Shown here: positions 21,415-34,703 of the stretch, piece after piece
How positions within the stretch are numbered: position 1 is the stretch's first letter
Layout: every line of letters begins with the position of its first letter
Assembly (NCBI RefSeq): GCF_040954645.1
Contig: NC_092806.1
Span: forward strand, 76,943,141-77,007,140
Reading direction: 5' to 3'
Length of the DNA: 64,000 nucleotides
Source of the DNA: Diabrotica undecimpunctata
Lineage: Eukaryota; Arthropoda; Insecta; Coleoptera; Chrysomelidae
Program-made: the position numbers and the translations under genes
The notes under the pieces: generated by a model
The model's input: only the letters and a program-made list of their open reading frames with translations
What the model was told of the DNA's origin: nothing
Databases searched by the model: none

Positions 21415-24400
21415 ACAGCCCAAAATTCGTTTATAGGACAAAAAGGTAAAAAAATATTGGAACAATGTGGAACAAAAAGCGACAGAAAAGCTTTAAAGAT
21501 CACGCTGGCAGATGGAAAAACCAGCAACATAGAAATCTGTTTTACAGCAAAATGTTCCATAGACAACGTTTGGAGAAAAGCCAAGCTACATTTTTTACCA
21601 AACCTAGCTTCAGAAGTAGTACTGGGAATGCATGAAATAACAAGATGGGGCCTTGATTTATCAAACATCTTAAATAGAAATCGCGTAAGAAGGAGAGAAC
21701 AATACCCAACCAGTACAGAACACGGATCCAGATCGTACAATGCAAACAATAACCGAATACCGACCGATCCCAGGGTCAACGAAACACCAACCGCAAGATA
21801 TCCGCTCCAACAGAGAAGCAAAATATATAACAAAACGACCTACCGACTACCGGCCGATACCGCGGTCGAAGACCAGACCGAAAATATACCGACTACCGAC
21901 CGATACCGCGGTCGACAACCAGACCGAAGATATACCGAACTACCGACCGATACCGCGGCCGACGACCAGACCGAAGATATTCCGTCATACATACCGGAAT
22001 TCACGAACAGTCCGAAACGAGAGCAGCTCGACATCAGTACTACACTAAACAATACCGAAAAAAAACAATTACAGGAATTGTTACTAACAGAATTGGAGAA
22101 ATTTAAACAAATTAAAGGAACAACACATCTAACCGAACATACAATAAAACTCAAACATAATACACCGATCAAACAAAGATACAGGCCCCGAAACCCGGCA
22201 ATGCAGAAGATCACAAACGATGAGATAGATAAGATGCTAGAAGAGAACGTGATAGAAAAATCTAATAGCCCGTACAGTTCCCCCATCGTCCTAGTAAAAA
22301 AGAAGGATAACAACGGATACAGATTTTGCATCGATTTTAGGAAAATCAACGACATCTCAGAAAAAGATGCCTACCCATTACCGTACATCAATCATATCCT
22401 AGAAAAGTTAAACTCTGCAAAATATTTTACCACGTTAGATCTAAAAAATGGATATTGGCAAGTACCACTTTCCGAAGCAAGCAAACCCTTGACCGCTTTC
22501 ATAGCACCAGGAAAAGGACTATTCCAGTTCAAAGTACTTCCATTCGGATTACACGCCGCCTCCGCTACTTTTCAACGATTACTAGATACAATAATCGGCC
22601 CAGAAATGGAACCACATGCATTCGCCTATTTAGACGACATAATAATACTGGGGAAAACGTTCGAAGAACATATGGAAAACTTAAAAGAAGTACTTCACAG
22701 ACTACAGCAGGCCAAACTACGAATTAATATAGACAAATGTAAATTCTGCAAAGAAGAGATAAATTATTTAGGCCATGTAGTAAACAAAACGGGAATAAAA
22801 GTGGACGACAACAAAACAAAAGCTATAGTCGAATATCCCGCGCCAAAAACCGTTAAACAACTACGCCGATTTTTGGGCATCATCTCATGGTATAGGAGAT
22901 TTATAAAAGATTTTTCACGAACTACAGCCCCTTTAACAAAGCTACTAAAGAAAAAACAACATTGGACTTGGGACAGAGACCAAGAGGAAGCATTTAACAA
23001 AATAAAATTACTACTGACATAAGCTCCAATACTGATCTGCCCGGACTTCCAGAAAAGATTTTTTTACAATCTGACGCTTCGAACCACGGTTTAGGAGTAG
23101 CTTTAGTACAAACAAACGACGAAGGACAGGAACAAGTCATCGCTTACGCAAGTCGAACCCTAACAAATGCCGAAAAAAATTACAGCGTTACAGAAAAAGA
23201 ACTACTAGCGATCATCTTCGGTATAGAAAAGATGAAACCCTACATCGAAGGATACCCATTTTCAATTATCACAGATCATCAAAGTCTACGATACTTACAA
23301 ACAATGGAAAACCCTACAGGTAGAATAGCTAGATGGGCAATGCTGCCGCAACAATTTGACTTCGATGTCATTTACAGAAAGGGCTCCCAGAACGTCCTGG
23401 CCGACGCGCTCTCTAGAGAACCAGTAGATCTGGTTTGCATAATAAACGTAGAAGATGTAGAACCCGACGAATGGTACAATAAAGCTTTAAATAAAATCCA
23501 GACAAATCCGCAACTATTTCCAGACTACTCTATCAAAGATGGACATCTCTATCGACACTTCTGGGACAAATACGATTTAAAAGAGACAGAGGTATCCAAC
23601 CCCTGGAAACTATGCATCCCAAACCACAAGAGACAACTCCTGGCAGAAAACCACGAGCAACCGACCGCAGGACATCCAGGAATAGCCAAAACAATAACCC
23701 GCCTAGCTAGAAAATACTACTGGCCACGGATGTTTAAAGACGCCGCAAAGTTCGTCAGGAACTGCAAGAACTGTCAGCAATTTAAGCCGCAACAAAGCTT
23801 AACTCCAGGCCGCATGCAATCTACACAAATTCCGCCACATCCATGGCACACCGTTTCAACCGACATCATAGGACCCCTTCCAACATCCAGCAAAGGAAAC
23901 AAATATATAATGACATTCCAGGACACCTTTTCAAAATGGGTCGAAGCCATACCGATCAGAACAGCAACGGCAAAATCAGTCTGTCAGAACTTAAAAGATA
24001 AAATCATTATGAGATTCGGATCACCCAAAGAGCTAATATCAGACAACGCAAGAACATACGATAACAGGGAAGTACGAAAGTTGCTAGACGAATTCCAGAT
24101 TTCTAAAAGAAACATTCCGCCATATTCACCCCAGAATAATCCAGTAGAAAGAACAAACAGAGTAATCAAAACAATGATAGCTCAGTTCTGCGATAATAAC
24201 CATAAGAAATGGGACACGAGCCTTCCAGAACTACTATTCGCATATAATACAGCTAAACACGATTCAACGGGTTTCTCCCCAGCCTTCCTGAACTTTAGAC
24301 ACGAACTAGAAATTCCAAGTAAAGTCGTAAAAACCCCAAACGACACACAACACACCGATCAAAACATAAAATGGCATAAACTACGAGAAACATTCGAACT

Positions 24401-24692
24401 AGTACGTACAAACCTGGCAAAAGCTTTTACAACTCAAAGCCATTACTACAACTTACGACGAAGAGAGTGGAAACCCACAATAAACGACAAAGTCATGAAA
24501 AGGGAATACCAACTCTCAAATGCTGCCAAAAATTTTAACGCCAAATTAGCACCGAAATTTTCAGGCCCATATACTATAACAAAAGTGTGTTCTAATGTAA
24601 TATTCAAATTAAAATACGACGATAAAAAGCGTACAATAACAGCTCATATCAAAGACCTAAAACCCGCATTTACCGATTTCCCTACTCCTTAA
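21415..24692 (+). pseudogene. Pol of gypsy element 2: protease rest, RT, RNase H, integrase (broken)
   Basis: In frame with gag after the TAG at 21412, the open part runs to a TAA at 23020-23022. It covers the rest of the protease, a repeat-rich linker (21841-21980) and the RT with its YLDDIIIL catalytic box near 22630. A frameshift lies in the T run near 23059-23065. Coding then continues in another frame to 24692 with RNase H (TEKELLAIIFGIEK), an integrase HHCC finger (TAGHPGI...CKNCQQF), the catalytic STDIIGPLP, ISDNARTY and NNPVERTNR boxes, and a C-terminal GPY/F-like FSGPYTI. Everything except these breaks is well conserved, which fits a young defective copy. Confidence 0.88.
21841..21980 (+). 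repeat. 46-bp tandem repeat inside gypsy 2 pol
   Basis: Three copies starting at 21841, 21887 and 21933 (TACCGACTACCGRCC...). Because 46 and 47 are not multiples of 3, successive copies are translated in different frames, giving a Pro/Asp/Thr/Arg-rich linker between protease and RT. Confidence 0.85.
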
Positions 24693-24769
24693 TCAGTCCA
24701 AGCACTTACAGTCAACACCAAGTAGTGACAGTATATTTTAATACAGTTTACCAGTAACCTTCAAACATA

Positions 24770-25099
24770 ATGTCAGACACGTTAGAAATATATTACAGTG
24801 ACATAGAAATGGACGGCACAGTTACGCCGCCACCATACACCGTTCCAGAATTAATATCACCATTGGAGAACACACCAAAACCTAACACCCCGGGCAAAGG
24901 CTGCGAGCCCCTGATAAAGGCTATTTCCAAATTTAAAAACCTTTTCGATGAACCAACCATGGGCATCACAAAAATTCAGAAAGTTCAGTCAATTCCAGTG
25001 TCAATCCCGCTGCTCTCACTAATTCCGCCGCAGCATAAAGGAAAAAAATACAGACTGAGACTCCCAAACCAGGTGCTGAGGATAAAAACCAATAATTGA
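24770..25099 (+). CDS. Small third frame downstream of integrase, function unknown
   Basis: A 109-codon frame starting MSDTLEIYYSD, between pol and the 3' LTR, where env or accessory genes sit in some Ty3/gypsy elements. It has no signal peptide or membrane segment, so it is not an Env. It carries TPPPYTVPEL, and PPPY is a classical late-domain (NEDD4/ESCRT-recruiting) motif, followed by Pro-rich and basic stretches. I do not recognise a family, and it could be a chance frame. Confidence 0.5.
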   Translation: MSDTLEIYYSDIEMDGTVTPPPYTVPELISPLENTPKPNTPGKGCEPLIKAISKFKNLFDEPTMGITKIQKVQSIPVSIPLLSLIPPQHKGKKYRLRLPNQVLRIKTNN

Positions 25100-25294
25100 A
25101 GCCCCACGAAGGAAGACGTTTTTTTTTAAGAGAGAGGAAGACGATTTTTTTTTTAAGAAGACGATATTTTTTTTTTAGGGCGGACATTTTTTATTTCGAT
25201 GTATTGTAATTTTTTTTTAGGGTAACCAAGTACCTGGCAAGGAATAAAAATAAAAAAATTTTGTTCCAAAATTTTTTTTCCCAGGACGAGGGGG

Positions 25295-25931
25295 TGTAAC
25301 GATGAGTCCAAGCCATCACCGTTAAACCAGCGTGCGCGCGAACCAACCCATGAAGTAGGAGTGTATCGACAGTAGAAAAGGCAAAACTAATTACACAGCT
25401 CCGCTATATAAACCGCAACATTTCCTCATAGAGACAGAATCGACAGGTGTTGACTGAAGGTTCTCTTCTTCCCTACCCCGGCTTGTGGACGTGTTGAGTT
25501 CACAAGTTGTTTCCGTCCCCCATACCGTCGTTACCCGAAGAGCGTGTTGAGCTCTTCACTACCCGTACTCTGAAGCAGTCGTGTTGAGACTGTCGAGGAG
25601 TGTCCTATTAACCCGAATCACTTAAGGGACGTGTTGAGTTCCTTTCCTTTCTTTGTACCTATCGTCCGCTGTTATTAAATCGATACAACGTTACCGTAAA
25701 ATTTCAAATACACACTCACTTGCCGATAAGACTAGTTCTATATGACAAGGTCAAACTTAATTTAAATAAATAGGCCAGGTACTGAGAAGACTAAACCAAA
25801 TTGTAAATATGTACGTAAGATTTTTGTCAATTTAATTTAAGGAAGACAATAAAGTTTTATTTTTATTTTGAACTCTGTCTCTGACTGTCTAAAAGCTACC
25901 CGGATAGTGACTCCCACGAGAGGACGTCACA
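25295..25931 (+). repeat. 3' LTR of gypsy element 2
   Basis: 637 bp, about six mismatches from the 5' LTR. The preceding GGACGAGGGGG is the likely polypurine tract. The DNA just upstream (25110-25280) has several long T runs. Confidence 0.92.
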
Positions 25932-26574
25932 CATCTTTTGAGAACACAAAAAAACATCGACATATATTGCTACAACTGTAATTTTATTATTTTCTCTTTT
26001 TATATAGATACATGGTTCATGTTTTGATTTCTTATAATTAATATTTTCCAAAACATTATTTACTTCATCATTATAGGCCCTATAAGACTGTTTAAGCCAA
26101 TAAATAGCCTTATTTGATTTTACACATTTGTTATCTGTCAAATCAAAACTCTTTTGTGATTGCATGTATATTTTCTCTTTTAAATTAAAATTTAGAAATA
26201 CTGTTTTAATATCTAAATGAGTAATATCCAAACCTAATTTTACAAAAAGTGAAAAAAGCAACCTTAAAGAATGCCTTATCACTGGAGCAAAAGTTTCTGT
26301 ATAGTCTATAATATTCTCGTTGATTAAAACCCCTAGCCACTAATCTTGCGCGATATGTAACTTTATTTTCGCTATTACACTTTAACTTAAACACCCACTT
26401 TTTATCAATTACACTACCATTTTCCGGTACATCTATCACATCACATGCATTGTTGTCAGGAAAATATTGGATTTTATCCCTCATGGCTTCTCTCCACTTT
26501 GCTCCATCAGGACGTTGTAATGCCTCCGAGACTGTTAACGGCAGATCATCTATATCACTTGTCTTCGCACACAT
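25932..26574 (-). pseudogene. Ty1/copia reverse transcriptase relic
   Basis: - strand frames 26574-26206 and 26282-25932 give the copia RT start ([35 protein letters not shown]) and the palm ([28 protein letters not shown]). The active-site box reads AIYVDVF, so the second catalytic Asp of YVDD is lost. Frameshifts break it. It is cut at 25932 by gypsy element 2 and resumes at 19606. Confidence 0.85.
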
Positions 26575-26577
26575 AGG

Positions 26578-27170
<593 letters not shown>

Positions 27171-27186
27171 AGTGTTTTTCATGTTT

Positions 27187-27592
<406 letters not shown>

Positions 27593-30500
27593 CCTTTTAA
27601 TTCTCCGTTGAGGTTGGCGATCAATATGGCAAATTTATCTCTATTCTGGGCTTGATGAATTAATTCATTTCCTTTTGTGTAGGTCCAATCTCTGATGTTT
27701 CGTAGCCAAGATTTTTTCTTTCATCCTGTGCCCCTTTTACCTTCAATCTTGCCTTTTAATATTACTTGGAGCTGCTCAAATTCCCTATGGCGCATTATGT
27801 GTCCTAGATATGACGCTTTTCTAATTTTGATAGTATTGACCAGATGAGGGAATGTGTTCATTGCTCTCAGTACTTCTTCATTCGTAGTTCTGCTGGTCCA
27901 GCTTATTCTTAGCATTCGGCGGTACATCCACATTTCAAATGAATTTAATTTGTTGACGTCATACTGTTTTAATGTTCAGGTCTCACACTCATATAGTAAT
28001 AAAGACCACACATAACACTTTAGTGTTCTCAATCTTATTGAGACTGATAGCTTGGGGTTACAGAGCATTTTACGCATATTCATGAAATCAAATCTTGCTA
28101 TTTCAATGCGTCCTCTAATTTCTTTTGATTAATCTAGTTGACTATTTACTTCTCTGCCCAGGTATATGAAGCTTTGGGAACTCTTAAGAGTGATACCATT
28201 TATTTGTATGTTAGGTGTAACTTGTTCATGGGGGTTTTTGTGGAATACCAGAATTTTGGTTTTGGAAAAGTTAATATCCAAGCCCAGCCTGTGACTTTCT
28301 TCTGATAATATGTTTATCAATATTTTTAGTTGGTCTTCTGTTTCTGCTAATACTACGGTGTCATCGGCGTATCTTATATTGGTAATGATGATTCCATTGG
28401 CTCTGGCACCTTCGGGGCGATCTTCAAGAGAAGCTCTAATTAAATGTTCGGCATATACATTAAATAATAGGGAGGATAAAATGCACTCTTGACGCACTCC
28501 TCGTTCTATGTTGATGTACTTGGTGTTTCCGTTCTCTGTTTGAACGCATCCTGTGTGGTTCCAGTATGTTTATCTTATGATAGCTATGTCGTGTTCGTCC
28601 AACCTTACTTCTTTTAGCACCTCGATCAATTTTCCGTGTTTTATGCGGTCAAATGCCTTTCTATAATCGACAAAGCACACATATAGCCGTTTTTGAACCT
28701 CAATATAGCTTTCTGCCATCAGTGTCAATCCCATAATTGCTTCTCTAGTGCCTGTATCCTATCTAAAGCCATATTGAGAACGACTCAGGTATTCTTCAGA
28801 CTTATTTTGAATTCGGTTATAAATTATTCGCATAAAAATCTTAGCGGCATTACTCATTAGGGATACAGTTCGATGGTCTTCACATTTCCTTGTTTTTAGT
28901 TTCTTAGGAAGAGCTATATATGTGGACCTTAGCCAGTCATGCGGTATTATGCCATGTTCATATATAATTTTGTAGAGGGATGTTAATTTCCTGACAGCAT
29001 TATCACTTAGGTGCTTAAAATGTTCGGCTGTTATTAGGTCTTCGCCGGGTGCCTTGTTGTTCTTTGCGTCTTTTATTGCCTGCAAAACTTCTTCGGTGAG
29101 CAAATTTAATTTTTCATCTGTATCTATTTGTGGGGGCTGTTGTGTTCTCTGATCACCAAACAAATATTTAAGATATTGCTCCCATATTTCTTTCTATTTT
29201 TTAGGGTCCATTTCTATTTGGTTTTTCTTGTTTGTTACAATCGATAAGTGTTTGGGTTTCCATATTCCAGCTACTTCTTTAACCTTTCTGTGTTGTTCTC
29301 TATCTTTATGCTTCATATGCAGATCTTCTACCTCTTTACATTTTTCTTTCATCCAATCTTCCTTAGCTACATTTATTTTTTTCTCAATTTCCCTGTTGAG
29401 TTCTTTGTACCTTGTTAGGTTTTTGTTTTTTATCATCCGTCTCCTCTCCATAATTTGTAATATTTCGTTTGTCATCCATGATTTTCTATGTTTACGGTTT
29501 TCTTTCTGTATACTTTGGTCTGCTGCCTCCAAGACAACATTTTTAATTTTCCTTCACATGTCTTCAATGTTTTTTTTTACTGTCTTCTCCTTAGTAGGAG
29601 CTATTGTCTTAGACTCTAACTGCGTGTCTACCATGTTTTTAAACTTCTGTTGCTATCCTTGGTTAGCACTACTCCATGCTAGTCTCTGATTGGGTTTAGT
29701 CTTATCTACTCTTTTAAGTTTTAATCGGATGGTTGCGACTACAGGATTGTGGTCTGAATTTATGTCACAGCTTGGCTACATTTTTACATTTAGAATATCA
29801 TTACAGAACCTTTTGTTAATTGTAATATACTCGATTTGATTCCTCACAATATTTCCTTTGCAATCTTGAGGAGACCTCCACGTATATATACGTCTTTTAG
29901 GTAATTTAAACCATGTGTTAAGAACCACCAGGTTGTTGTCTTCGCAAAATTCAACAAAGCGTGTGCGTCGTTCGTTCCTGGTCCCTAAACCATATGGGCT
30001 GATGATCGATTCGACTTTTTCTACTCCTACTTTGGCATTCCAATCTCCCATAAATATGTTGATGTCGTCTGATTTCATGTGGTTTTTGGTCTTTTCAATA
30101 TCGGAATAGAAAATCTCAAGATCTTCGTCTGGGCTGTCTGCTGTCGGTTCGTATATTTGTATTATATTAATGTCGAATGGTTGTCCATTTAATTTGATAT
30201 CATTAATCTGTCACTGACTGGTAGGAAACTTTTCGTGTGTTATTTCATGGATGCTGTTACCAACACGCCTATACCTGACTGGGCATCATCATCTTTGCCT
30301 GCATAATAGAAACAGTTGCCATTTACTGTATCCACATATCCTTCTCCTTTCCATCTCACCTCGCACATACCAAGTATGCCCCACTTCATTCGTCTCATCT
30401 CGTTTTCAGCATTTGCTAGTTTGCCTGCTCTATATAAAGTTTTAACATTCCACGTAGCAATTTTAAGTTTCCTTCCGGAGATTCTTAGCACCCCTTGACG

Positions 30501-30835
30501 ATTGAACGCCTGCCGGAAACTAGGGGCCATGTTTTGATTTTGATTTGCCATATTAACTATCTTGGGAATTTAATGGGATGGTTTCCCATTTGCCTTTCGC
30601 ATCCTATGCCGTTGACGACGGGATGTCGTTCATTTCTTCTTTCGGACGATTTCTCCTCCCTAGGACTAGAGGGTACCATTGCGTCATTCCTAAGAATAAG
30701 TTGAATGCTTATAACGGCAAACACTCGGTCCCCATCTGCGTCAGCCGCCCAAGCTATCTACTTAAGTGTTGCCCGTCTTCTACCGCGTGGAGGTGCAGAT
30801 TGGGGGTTTCCCTTCATTGAGATAAAAACTATAAA
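27593..30835 (-). pseudogene. Near full-length RTE-like LINE, broken
   Basis: A - strand element of about 3.2 kb, the usual RTE size. From the right: a leader (30835-30552), then an apurinic-type endonuclease (ATG at 30551; ISGRKLKIATWNVKTL, MCEVRWKGEG, then NIFMGDWNAKVG at about 30060, and IYTWRSPQ). The RT follows (KDAKNNKAPGEDLI at 29060, CEDHRTVSLMS, SRSQYGFR, then YADDTVVLAETED near 28370). The C-terminal segment is MWMYRRMLRISW...YLGHIMRH (27933-27721), and MIANLNGEL lies at the very end. The catalytic YADD is intact but many stops and shifts interrupt the frame. The 3' end meets the (TA)n array at 27592. Confidence 0.85.
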
Positions 30836-30839
30836 GGTA

Positions 30840-31138
<299 letters not shown>

Positions 31139-31269
31139 AATTTAATGTTAAAATTAAATGAACTAATGTTCTTACAGTTTTTCTTGTATTTTTTTGTTTC
31201 GTTTCTCTCGTTTAGTTGTTAATCTTTAATGTTAAGTTATCGTAGAGTTTTTATAACATCTACAATAAA

Positions 31270-31390
31270 ACCTTACAAATCGTTTTTTGAATTGATGATG
31301 CCTTTAAAAATAAAAGCGAAACGTATTTGAATAAATCAATAAAGTAGTTGACGACTTTTATTTGCCAATTATTGACCGATAAAACCTCTG
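31270..31390 (+). repeat. Dispersed repeat end with hammerhead-like hairpin
   Basis: TTGATGA (31292-31298), a GC(C)TTT/AAAGC hairpin and GCGAAACG, followed by GACTTTTATTTGCCAA and ACCTCTG. It is the inverted counterpart of 7280-7410. Confidence 0.65.
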
Positions 31391-31391
31391 C

Positions 31392-31621
31392 TAAGTTATA
31401 TACTAGAGAATATTATAAAAAGTATCTATATGAGGACATTCTTGAGAAATTAGCATAATAATAAGTTTAAAAAGTTTTTATTTTGCAATGTATTTGGTTA
31501 TTTTAATAAGTTATATACTAGAGAATATTATGAAGGGTATTTATATGAGGGCATTTCTAAGGAATTAACATAATAATAAGTTTAAAAAGTGTTTAAGCTG
31601 CAATGTATTTGGTTAGTTTAA
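31392..31621 (+). repeat. 115-bp tandem duplication
   Basis: TAAGTTATATACTAGAGAAT starts at 31392 and again at 31507; the two units are similar throughout. Confidence 0.85.
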
Positions 31622-31925
31622 TAATTATGATATTGTAAATATATTTGAGTGCACCATCTTTATAGGCAACTAAATATACACTCAAGTAAATTCAGTTGTA
31701 GGAACTTTGATAAATAATTATTATGGATTAAAAAATAGGGTTATTTATTAATTTAAGATGTAATTTATATATAAATTTATATTCTGATTTGAAAAGCCTA
31801 TATTTTCATAAAATTCTCGATAGAATTTTAGTTAAAATACTAATCTTCTATATAGAATAGGAAAGAATAATCTAGAAATATAAAAACAAGATGTCAATAG
31901 AAAGAATTTAACCTTTGTTCGCAGT

Positions 31926-32046
31926 AGAATCTTCGCGAACATGGTAATGTCTATGAAATAGAAGGATTTGAATATATTTTATTTCAAGAATATTCGTGAA
32001 CATAAAAAATGATATAAATATGATGTGATTTGGATTCAGATGGTCA
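31926..32046 (+). promoter_or_regulatory. Heat-shock-type promoter: two HSEs, TATA box, initiator
   Basis: A perfect three-unit heat-shock element (AGAATCTTCGCGAAC, 31926-31940) is followed by a perfect four-unit one (TTCAAGAATATTCGTGAA, 31983-32000). Then come TATAAATA (32013-32020) and an insect initiator (TCAGT) whose A is at 32046, 33 bp after the start of the TATA box. HSEs of alternating GAA and TTC every 5 bp are the binding sites of trimeric HSF1. No heat-shock protein gene follows in the window. The downstream DNA holds tandem repeats and no clear coding frame, so this may drive a retroelement LTR transcript or a non-coding RNA. Confidence 0.65.
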
Positions 32047-32173
32047 GTCAGTTGGTCAGTAAGTTCAGTATAGAAGTCAGTAAGTCAGAATATAGTCAAT
32101 TAGTATAGTTCAGCCAAAATACTCAGTTATCAGTGTTTCAGTATATTAGATGAAGATTAAGAAACAGAATTAA

Positions 32174-32345
32174 GAGAGTATTAATTGAAGATTAAAAATT
32201 ATGTTATGTATTTGGTGATTGGAGAATGGAAGAGAGTATTAATTGAAAATTAAAATTATATAATGTATATGGTGATTGGAGAATGAAAGAGAGTATTAAT
32301 TGAAGATTAAAATTAAATAATGTATATGGTGATTGGAGATTGGAA
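32174..32345 (+). repeat. Three tandem ~58-bp repeats
   Basis: GAGAGTATTAATTGAA occurs at 32174, 32232 and 32289, each followed by TGGTGATTGGAGA. They lie within what would be the leader or body of the transcript from the heat-shock-type promoter. Confidence 0.85.
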
Positions 32346-32639
32346 GAGAAAAAAAAATTATTAGAAAGAAGAATAAATAGAAAAAAAGAAAGAACAATAT
32401 TTTACCAATTTATAAATACTATTAAGAAGAAAAATATTCTAAAATGGTGGAAGCTGATAATTAAAACATTGTGGTGTATTTGGCAAGGCAAGTTTACAAA
32501 AAGAAGGATAACCGAGGTTGACAACGAAGACATTGAGTGGTGATTAAAATCTTTTGGAGAACAGTTTCATTTAGGCATTCAGTGACAGAAAGGTACCAAA
32601 TTTTGTTAATATAATTTAATTAGAAAACTTGAAGCATTT

Positions 32640-33003
32640 GAGATGTGGCTTTATAGAAGAATGCTGAGAATATCATGGACAGCAAGGATCACGAACAAGG
32701 AAGTTCTAGAAAAAATGAAGAAGGAACCAGATATTGTGTTTACGATCAAACGCATAAAATTGCAATATCTGGGACACGTTATGAGAAATCAGCACCGTTA
32801 CTCCCTGCTGCAGTCTATATTGCAAGGTAAAGTCAAAGGTAAGCGAGGACCCGGTAGAAGGAGAATATCATGGCTGCGGAATTTAAGAACATGGTTTAAG
32901 AAAACCTCAACAGAGCTGTTTCGAGCCGCAGCGAGCAAGGTCATGATTGCCAATATGATTTCCAACATCCGAAACGGATAGGAACCAGAAGAAGAAGAAG
33001 AAT
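32640..33003 (+). pseudogene. RTE-like LINE 3' end with (GAA)n tail
   Basis: 112 open codons with the LINE C-terminal segments MWLYRRMLRISW, LQYLGHVMRNQ, GRRRISWLRNLRTW and ELFRAAASKVMIANM, then a stop and a GAAGAAGAAGAA tail. It is 5'-truncated. The clean frame suggests a fairly young copy. Confidence 0.85.
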
Positions 33004-33133
33004 TTAATTAGTGTCATAAGAATTTAAATTTAAAGATAGTTTTTTTTTAAATTTACATTGTCTATATAATTTAATTAGTGTCATAAGAATTTCAATTTAA
33101 AGATAGTTTGTTTTAAATTTACATTGTCTATAT
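33001..33133 (+). repeat. 67-bp tandem duplication
   Basis: AATTTAATTAGTGTCATAAG begins at 33001 and at 33068, with a few mismatches between the units. Confidence 0.85.
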
Positions 33134-33685
33134 TAGATATATATGTGTGTTTCATAATAGATATAATAAAGATAATTTCAAAAAGTGCTTACAAACTAAT
33201 TCTTTGAGAACCGCTATAAAAACCCTATATATATGTTATTTAAAAACACTCATTGGTCATAAAACTATTCACAAACAAAACATCATAACAATATATATCG
33301 ATGTTGTCTTCTATTGAAGTTTCTTATCAAAAAATTAATCCATCGTAAAATGTATTCCCCTTTTCTACTTCATTTCTTCCGGTCTATTCAAAGTATTAAT
33401 ATCAATAGAAAGGAAGAAAGATTGATATCTAGTAACACCATCCGGAAAAGCTATATATACGAAATGTAGAAAATATGAGCAAAATTAAACAGTTCTTTAT
33501 TAACATTAAACTAATAAATAACATATTTAAGTACCTGTCAATTGATACAATTTAACACTAGATATTAATTACTCTTGACGTAATAAGTATATCACTATAT
33601 TTAACCTTAACAACTACATCACAATTAAAATCAGTCATAAAATTTGCAACAAATCTAAGAGTATAAGAGTATTTTTTAGAGTATT
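33134..33685. other. AT-rich 3' flank of AGMO
   Basis: No coding features are recognised. An AATAAAG run near 33168 could serve the upstream + strand transcript. Confidence 0.4.
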
Positions 33686-33955
33686 CTACTTAACATTCAT
33701 TTTTAATATTTGGAGAACTTTTATACTTTGTAGAAACCAAAACAGTGCTGACAGCAAAAAAAAGGCTTCTACGTATGCTAAAACATCGCTGTCAATTCTA
33801 TCGAAATTGATTCTTTGTATTGCAGTTACAAGTAGTATACATCTTAACAGTTCCAGGATACATGCGTAAGGTTTATTGTCAAAGAGCATACCGATGGTTG
33901 TGAGAGAGGCGATAATATATATAACGAACATCAGAACTGATAGTGGATTTATAGT
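33686..33955 (-). CDS. AGMO: AGMO terminal exon
   Basis: 270 bp with acceptor TTTGTTTTAG, ending in TAG at 33688-33686. It encodes the last membrane helices: VIYIIASLTTIGMLFDNKP, then ILELLRCILLV and a final hydrophobic stretch, matching the C-terminal helices of AGMO. Confidence 0.9.
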   Translation of the reverse strand, partial: TINPLSVLMFVIYIIASLTTIGMLFDNKPYACILELLRCILLVTAIQRINFDRIDSDVLAYVEAFFLLSALFWFLQSIKVLQILKMNVK

Positions 33956-34121
33956 CTAAAACAAAGAAAAAGAAAATTATTACTTATGTTATGATAGAAA
34001 AGTAACAAACAATAATAAAATATGACTCCAAAGCTTTTCCTATTTATTATTTAAGTATTTTAGTTCGTCTACTAGTCTATTTATTTAATCACCAATGATA
34101 AGAAGTCTCCCAATTTCTTGT

Positions 34122-34124
<3 letters not shown>

Positions 34125-34194
<70 letters not shown>
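34125..34194. repeat. (TA)n array in the last AGMO intron
   Basis: About 70 bp of TA. The right flank (TTTATTCTCAGGGTTCC) resembles the flank of the array at 39111-39199. Confidence 0.95.
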
Positions 34195-34196
<2 letters not shown>

Positions 34197-34703
34197 CAAA
34201 TGTTTAAATTTATTCTCAGGGTTCCTCTTTAAGTTCTAAAAAAATACCTTTGCCTTATAATCGTGTAAAAATCTACAACAGTAGCAGAAGGAAATAAAGA
34301 AGTGTAAATTAATAAAACATATAAGTAAAGCAAACCAGATGTAAATATCGCTTCGTCCCTAGTTTGACAATAATTGAAAGCTGAGCAGCCAAAAGTTACT
34401 GTTCCGTTTCAAAACTTTTTATCTCTGTACCATTGTTCTCAAATTTTAATAAATTGCTTAGCTTATTTCTTTACCAAGATTACTCTTTTGTCAATTCCTT
34501 AGCTCGACTCCTAATCAAAATTCCTATATCCTCTTGAATACTCGATTCTTCTAGTCTAATCTTTTCCCGATGCAATGATAATTTATTGGTACTTTCAAAA
34601 GCTGTTAACATCTAGTTCTGCACTGCTACTATTTAGCATAAATGGAATCTCCACTGGAACCACTGCTTCAAACACCTTCGAAAACAATTTACTTTTTTTA
34701 TTC

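Larger units (their letters stand above)
19607..25931 (+). mobile_element. Full-length Ty3/gypsy LTR retrotransposon, element 2 (coding region broken)
   Basis: 6325 bp bounded by two 637-bp LTRs (TGTAACGATG...GTCACA) and a 4-bp target duplication CATC (19603-19606, 25932-25935). The LTRs differ at about six positions by my reading (roughly 1 percent), so it is recent but older than element 1. It holds a primer-binding site, gag, pol and a small third frame. Pol carries two in-frame stops and one frameshift, so this copy cannot encode a complete Pol unless the first stop is read through. It sits inside a Ty1/copia relic in opposite orientation. Confidence 0.93.

Noticed and set aside
24770..25099. 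Third frame of gypsy element 2 as an env gene
   Set aside because: It is too short and lacks a signal peptide, a fusion peptide and a membrane anchor.
31392..31621. 115-bp duplication as paired LTRs
   Set aside because: The copies are directly adjacent with no internal region, no TG...CA ends and no primer site; a tandem duplication explains them.
32340..32543. 67-codon Lys-rich frame downstream of the heat-shock promoter
   Set aside because: No ATG start, low complexity, no recognised domain; kept only as part of the unassigned transcript region.
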